Below are positions 5,446 through 8,072 of a DNA stretch of 8,072 bases, one piece after another (the first letter of the stretch is position 1; each line of letters starts with the position of its first letter). The position numbers and the translations under genes were made by a program. This DNA comes from Methanothrix sp. GTDB lineage: Archaea > Halobacteriota > Methanosarcinia > Methanotrichales > Methanotrichaceae. The notes beneath the pieces are model-generated. The model did no database searches. It was not told the origin of the DNA and saw only the letters and a program-made list of their open reading frames with translations. The stretch covers positions 1 to 8,072 of the forward strand of contig JALNZQ010000116.1 of the NCBI GenBank assembly GCA_023229165.1, written 5' to 3'.

Positions 5446-6285
5446 ATGGATCAGGACCTTAAGACACGCGTCTTCGGCATACTGGAACCTGGAGATGAGG
5501 ACAGCAAGTACTTCGACCCTTTCATCATGGGCCTGATATTATTAAACGTAGCGGCGGTGGTGCTGGAGACGGTGCATTCGATCTACACCTCCTACGCGCG
5601 ACTCTTTCATATTTTCGATGTGTTTTCCGTGGCAGTTTTCACAGTTGAATACATCCTGCGCGTCTGGAGCTCTACAGTGGATTCCAGATACAAAGATCCG
5701 GTGCGGGGCAGGCTGCGATTCCTGGTGACGCCCATGGCCTTGGTCGATCTCATGGCGGTGCTGCCCTACTACCTGCCGGTTTTCATCCCGGATTTGAGGT
5801 TCATGCGAGCCATGCGCCTCTTCCGGCTCTTCCGGGTGCTGAAACTGGCACGCTACTCAGATTCGCTGCAGACCTTCGTGGATGTGCTGCGGATGAAGAA
5901 GGAAGAGCTTTTGCTTATGCTGTTTGGCATCATGATCCTGCTCATCATCTCCTCCAGCCTCATGTACGAGGCGGAGAACGCCGCCCAGCCTGAGGCCTTC
6001 TCCTCAATTCCCGCGGCCATGTGGTGGGGCATTGTGACCCTGGCCACAGTGGGCTATGGAGACATCTATCCGATCACACCCTGGGGCAAGTTCATCGGCT
6101 CCATCGTAGTGCTGCTTGGGATCGGCCTCTTCGCCCTGCCTACGGGCGTTCTGGCCTCAGGCTTTGCCGAGGTGCTGGCCAAAAGAAAAGAGGAGAAGAA
6201 GATGCACAAATATAGATGCCCGCACTGCGGACGGTATATCGGCGACATGGCCTGCCCCTCCGGGCCTGATGATGAGGAGCATTAG
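5446..6285 (+). CDS. Voltage-gated potassium channel subunit with cysteine-rich tail
   Basis: A 279-residue six-transmembrane Kv-type subunit: S1 about 25-43, S2 54-74, S3 91-113, S4 117-137, S5 154-175, pore helix 187-201, S6 213-240. S4 has a full ladder at every third position (R118, R121, R124, R127, R130, K133, R136). The filter is canonical, TVGYGD at 201-206, so potassium selectivity is expected. After S6 comes a basic linker and the tail KYRCPHCGRYIGDMACPSG with C258, C261 and C270, a possible metal-binding knuckle. An ATG ten codons upstream (5416) is open, but I chose 5446. It aligns residue for residue with the start of the first channel (M-x4-K-x-R-x3-ILE in both), and the upstream ATG falls inside the likely TATA box. 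The gene lies 51 nt after its paralogue; the pair arose by tandem duplication. Confidence 0.93.
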   Translation: MDQDLKTRVFGILEPGDEDSKYFDPFIMGLILLNVAAVVLETVHSIYTSYARLFHIFDVFSVAVFTVEYILRVWSSTVDSRYKDPVRGRLRFLVTPMALVDLMAVLPYYLPVFIPDLRFMRAMRLFRLFRVLKLARYSDSLQTFVDVLRMKKEELLLMLFGIMILLIISSSLMYEAENAAQPEAFSSIPAAMWWGIVTLATVGYGDIYPITPWGKFIGSIVVLLGIGLFALPTGVLASGFAEVLAKRKEEKKMHKYRCPHCGRYIGDMACPSGPDDEEH

Positions 6286-6298
6286 GAAAAATAATTAA
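6285..6298 (+). promoter_or_regulatory. Promoter of the zinc-ribbon gene
   Basis: GGAAAA (6285-6290) followed by ATAATTAA (6291-6298) looks like BRE plus TATA. The TATA centre is about 28 nt before ATG 6322, and there is no Shine-Dalgarno before that ATG, so a leaderless transcript is likely. Confidence 0.45.
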
Positions 6299-6300
6299 GA

Positions 6301-6317
6301 CTTCATGGGCAATGAAG
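6301..6317 (+). other. Small perfect hairpin/dyad between TATA and start codon
   Basis: CTTCAT (6301-6306) and ATGAAG (6312-6317) form a perfect 6-bp inverted repeat around a GGGCA loop, placed between the putative TATA box and ATG 6322. It could be an operator-like dyad near the transcription start or the 3' end of the channel transcript; it lacks a following T-run. Confidence 0.35.
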
Positions 6318-6321
6318 CTGC

Positions 6322-6504
6322 ATGAAAGCGTCTCGCGATTTCACCAAGATTGACCTGGCGGAAGAGTTTCGCATCTGTCCGCAATGCGGCTATGAGCTAG
6401 GATTTCACAGCTCCTTTCTGCGAGCGGAGGAAGGATACAGAATCATCCTCATCTGCCCGGAGTGCGGGGCGAGGTACGATGTAGGATGGAAGATGCAAAG
6501 ATGA
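6322..6504 (+). CDS. Small zinc-ribbon protein
   Basis: A 60-residue protein with two cysteine pairs, C19-P-Q-C22 (CPQCGYEL) and C45-P-E-C48 (CPECGARYDVGW), forming one probable four-cysteine zinc ribbon with a beta-rich segment between. No enzymatic residues or membrane segments are present. Function unknown; such mini zinc ribbons can bind nucleic acid or partner proteins. It follows the two channel genes by 36 nt on the same strand but appears to have its own TATA-type promoter. Its CPQCG and CPECG knuckles resemble the CPHCG tail of the preceding channel, which may be coincidence. The last part of the gene (6469-6488) is repeated exactly about 1.55 kb downstream, so the present 3' end (WKMQR) may be altered relative to the ancestral gene. 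Confidence 0.75.
   Translation: MKASRDFTKIDLAEEFRICPQCGYELGFHSSFLRAEEGYRIILICPECGARYDVGWKMQR
6469..6488 (+). repeat. 20-bp direct repeat, copy 1 (3' end of zinc-ribbon gene)
   Basis: These 20 bases, beginning GCGAGGTACG and ending TAGGATG, recur exactly at 8018-8037 in the same orientation. After a one-base offset, GAAGA also matches, extending the similarity to about 25 bp. Here the sequence encodes ARYDVG of the zinc-ribbon protein. Confidence 0.9.
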
Positions 6505-6550
6505 CAAAATGTTTGGGCATCACCATCCGAATTTCGAGGGAAAAATAAAC

Positions 6551-6565
6551 GCAGGCGTTTCCTGC
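6551..6565 (+). other. Short inverted repeat in the intergenic region
   Basis: GCAGG (6551-6555) and CCTGC (6561-6565) can pair around a CGTTT loop, and GCAGGCG is also directly repeated (6551-6557, 6564-6570). It lies 46 nt after the zinc-ribbon stop. There is no T-run, so a terminator role is uncertain. Confidence 0.2.
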
Positions 6566-6659
6566 AGGCGAATCTGGGAATTTGAGACGGAAGCTCTCGC
6601 TGTGGGTCTATGTGGTGCCCGTAGCGGACACTCGCCCATGTGAGGTATAATCTATCCAT

Positions 6660-6745
6660 CTAGCGCCAGAGCTGCCACCAGTCTTTTTTCTTGATCTCCT
6701 CTTCTCTGGGCTCCAATGATGGCCAAGTATGTCAGAGGATAACAA
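6660..6745 (-). pseudogene. Possible C-terminal remnant of an unknown protein, frameshifted
   Basis: On the minus strand one frame reads PLTYLAIIGAQRRG, a membrane-helix-like stretch. A second frame, shifted by one base within AGAGAAGAGGAG (about 6696-6707), reads EEEIKKKDWWQLWR before TAG at 6662-6660. Joined across the shift, they look like a hydrophobic segment followed by a charged C-terminus ending in WWQLWR. I do not recognise the family, and upstream sequence is replaced by the AT-rich gene's 3' end. Only about 28 codons remain, so this could be chance. The rest of 6505-6748 holds nothing else I can support. Confidence 0.25.
6684..6689 (+). terminator. Oligo-T tract, possible terminator of the rightward transcripts
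   Basis: Six consecutive T within GTCTTTTTTCTT lie about 180 nt after the zinc-ribbon stop, in the convergent gap before the minus-strand gene. Archaeal termination often uses plain T-runs. No strong hairpin precedes it. Confidence 0.25.
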
Positions 6746-6748
6746 AAG

Positions 6749-7624
6749 TTAAGTATGAGACATGATATAATTATCTATATATTGTCTCGCATATTTTTTG
6801 ATATCAGGTATGCGTTTTTTGTATAGATCTACGTGTCTCTGGTTGGTCATATCAGCATATGCATAAGGTTTACCATTTGCATCAATTTTTACAAAGTCCT
6901 CGCCTAGTAGTTCCTTAGCTCTTGCCTGTAGCGCCGGACTATGTAGTATATTATGACTAGCTCCATCCCTAAGAAGCTTCAAATCGAGATTTGTTGAATC
7001 ATCGCTTGTGATTTTATGTTTTTCTGGAAATGCCAAATAGAAATGTTTGTAAGCGCTGGTGAAATCTCCATGTTTTTGGGCTTCTAAGCCGTTAGAATAG
7101 TTATTAATCAATCTATTAAGTAAATTGTCTTCGCCATCAATTTCAAAAATATCGGTCTTCAAATCGCTTTTAACATAACCGCTTGCACCATAGCTTAAAT
7201 GGCGTTGGTACATCAGAATTACCAAGGCCGTTAATTGTACCTTATACGTTGACGAATCGAGCTTAAAATTTAGTTGTTTAATAAAATTATTAGCTTTTTG
7301 GGATGCATAATTTCTTATTTCCTCTTCTAGCTGATTGATAAAATTTTTAGATTTCTGATTCACTTCTTCTTCCGCCGAAATGGTTGGTGCTCCTGTTGTT
7401 TTGCGTTGTTTTTCGGCGGCTATTTTGCGCTGTTTTTCAGATTCCTCAAAAATCTCCTTAAAATGCTTGGACTTCTTGATCTTCTCTCCTTGTTCATCTC
7501 CGATTATGACCCACAACCCAGTTATTACGCCATTTTCTTTTACTAGTTTGATATCTTCAGGTATTTTTCCTATATCTTCCCTAATCGGAAGGATTATGCT
7601 AAATTCAACGCGTTCGTATGGCAT
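6749..7624 (-). CDS. Hypothetical protein, AT-rich orphan, possible HEPN-like motif
   Basis: I do not recognise this 291-residue protein. Residues 1-45 look beta-rich (VEFSIILPI, GLWVIIGDE). Residues about 48-120 are lysine/glutamate-rich and probably helical or coiled-coil, with EKQRK twice (63-67, 71-75). A mostly helical C-terminal half follows. At 216-228, KLLRDGASHNILH contains R219-x4-H224, the pattern of HEPN-family RNases, after a preceding helix AYKHFYLAF; this is suggestive only. There is no signal peptide or membrane segment. By eye the gene is roughly one third G+C with many A/T-ending codons, far below its neighbours, which points to horizontal acquisition. It is a lone gene in a decayed, repeat-flanked region. 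ATG 7624 lies about 27 nt after a TATA-like box with no Shine-Dalgarno, so it should be leaderless. Confidence 0.75.
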   Translation of the reverse strand: MPYERVEFSIILPIREDIGKIPEDIKLVKENGVITGLWVIIGDEQGEKIKKSKHFKEIFEESEKQRKIAAEKQRKTTGAPTISAEEEVNQKSKNFINQLEEEIRNYASQKANNFIKQLNFKLDSSTYKVQLTALVILMYQRHLSYGASGYVKSDLKTDIFEIDGEDNLLNRLINNYSNGLEAQKHGDFTSAYKHFYLAFPEKHKITSDDSTNLDLKLLRDGASHNILHSPALQARAKELLGEDFVKIDANGKPYAYADMTNQRHVDLYKKRIPDIKKYARQYIDNYIMSHT

Positions 7625-7647
7625 GGTTTTACAGTAACGAAAAGTTG

Positions 7648-7654
7648 TATATAT
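7648..7654 (-). promoter_or_regulatory. TATA-like promoter of the AT-rich hypothetical gene
   Basis: On the minus strand CATAAAG (BRE-like) is followed by ATATATA, centred about 27 nt before ATG 7624. No Shine-Dalgarno is present, so leaderless transcription is expected. Confidence 0.5.
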
Positions 7655-7697
7655 CTTTATGGGGATTTGCGTGAGGTGCTATCTGTCGAATGAATAT

Positions 7698-7920
7698 TCA
7701 GGCAGCATCTTTACCCTTCGCGACGATATAGCCGATAACCTGGATAGTAGCAACATCTCTCGCCAAATCCACTCTGAGCGCACCAATCAAGGCCTTTTCT
7801 TTAACCTTCTTTTCGGGCCTCAATTGTGCGCAGTTAAGGCAAGATCCACGAAGTGCGGCTAAAAGGCCGAATGGCAACGGTTCAACCTCTTCAAAAGATG
7901 TCTGATTTCGTCAAGGCCAT
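7698..7920 (-). pseudogene. Frameshifted small reading frame (about 73 codons), unknown function
   Basis: From ATG 7920 the minus strand reads MALTKSDIF and then stops at TGA. Removing one T from the TTTT run (7893-7896 on the plus strand, as AAAA) restores a frame reading EEVEPLPFGLLAALRG, later KKVKEKALIGALRVDLARD, then VIGYIVAKGKDAA before TGA at 7700-7698. The total of 223 nt is 74 codons plus one base. The restored product looks protein-like, with a helical centre and a C-x2-C (SCLNCAQ), but I do not recognise it. It lies upstream of the AT-rich gene on the same strand, 6 nt after the end of another apparent fragment. It may be a pseudogene, a sequencing error or a chance frame. Confidence 0.3.
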
Positions 7921-7926
7921 ACGGCC

Positions 7927-8061
7927 CTAAGCGCGGCATTCTATATCAGCCATCTGTCTCTCCATCGCCTTCTTTCTCATCTCCGCCCGCATCTTCTCCA
8001 GGGCGTACCACAGAGCAGCGAGGTACGATGTAGGATGTGAAGACCTTGATATACTTGTAAT
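7927..8061 (-). pseudogene. C-terminal gene fragment ending in a charged helix, unknown
   Basis: This minus-strand frame is open for 45 codons between TGA 8064-8062 and TAG 7929-7927. From about 8020 leftward it reads AALWYALEKMRAEMRKKAM and ends MADIECRA, a plausible charged helix with GC-rich codons like the core genes. Rightward of about 8018 it runs into the antisense of the repeat copy and loses protein-like character, so the 5' part seems lost at the repeat junction. No start with a Shine-Dalgarno is seen. An alternative overlapping frame from ATG 8065 gives a 39-residue product (MNYKYIKVFTSYIV...) that is less convincing. Confidence 0.25.
8018..8037 (+). repeat. 20-bp direct repeat, copy 2
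   Basis: An exact second copy of 6469-6488, same orientation, 1,549 bp downstream. In the frame of the zinc-ribbon gene it again reads ARYDVG and then continues differently (CEDLDILVIHC) to the window edge. It marks the right limit of the AT-rich and decayed region. Confidence 0.9.
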
Positions 8062-8072
8062 TCATTGTAATA

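Noticed and set aside
6405..6659. Minus-strand 84-codon frame (MDRLYLTWASVRYG...)
   Set aside because: More than a third lies antisense to the zinc-ribbon gene, and no motif or ribosome-binding site supports it.
7659..7862. Plus-strand 67-codon frame upstream of the AT-rich gene
   Set aside because: It is antisense to a more protein-like minus-strand frame and has no supporting signals.
6505..8072. Insertion sequence or integrase-bearing element
   Set aside because: No transposase or integrase reading frame and no convincing terminal inverted repeats were found; only the direct repeats support mobility.
1..8072. tRNA, rRNA or CRISPR array
   Set aside because: No cloverleaf-like segment, rRNA-like stretch or regularly spaced repeats were seen on either strand by reading.

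Overview
The window is archaeal and most likely from a methanogen of the Methanosarcinales, perhaps a Methanothrix/Methanosaeta relative; the domain is secure, the genus is a guess. It carries archaeal/eukaryotic information-processing genes (ribosomal proteins L44e and S27e, aIF2-alpha, Nop10, a GINS subunit, the eukaryotic-type primase PriS, a PAC2-family protein) packed into one operon. Promoters are TATA-box type, and several starts look leaderless, with the TATA centre about 26-28 nt upstream of the ATG and no Shine-Dalgarno sequence. Genes inside the operon do have Shine-Dalgarno sequences.

Region 1 (1-4527, minus strand) is a single block read from right to left: a nitrilase-superfamily hydrolase, priS, GINS, L44e, S27e, aIF2-alpha, Nop10 and a PAC2 protein cut by the left edge. 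Neighbours overlap or lie a few bases apart. The one exception is a 43-bp gap between priS and GINS that holds a TATA-like box. The block therefore joins replication genes (primase, CMG-helicase partner) to translation and rRNA-modification genes. The nitrilase is probably a metabolic passenger at its head.

Region 2 (4549-6504, plus strand) starts from an AT-rich TATA element that is well placed for both the leftward nitrilase and the rightward genes. It holds two tandem six-helix voltage-gated-type cation channel paralogues and a 60-residue zinc-ribbon protein. The second channel has a canonical potassium filter (TVGYGD) and a full S4 arginine ladder, and ends in a cysteine-rich CPHC tail. 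The first channel has no YG in its filter (TVGENFYP), has a tryptophan at one S4 charge position, and resembles cyclic-nucleotide-gated or NaK-type non-selective pores more than potassium channels. This pair is the most interesting content of the window.

Region 3 (6505-8072) is accessory and partly decayed. One conspicuously AT-rich minus-strand gene (6749-7624) encodes an unrecognised 291-residue protein with a possible HEPN-like R-x4-H motif. It is surrounded by what look like remnants of coding sequence, two with apparent single-base frameshifts. A 20-bp exact direct repeat brackets the region: one copy is the 3' end of the zinc-ribbon gene (6469-6488), the other lies at 8018-8037. This suggests that about 1.55 kb was inserted at, or duplicated from, the end of that gene. 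No transposase, integrase, tRNA, rRNA or CRISPR array was seen.
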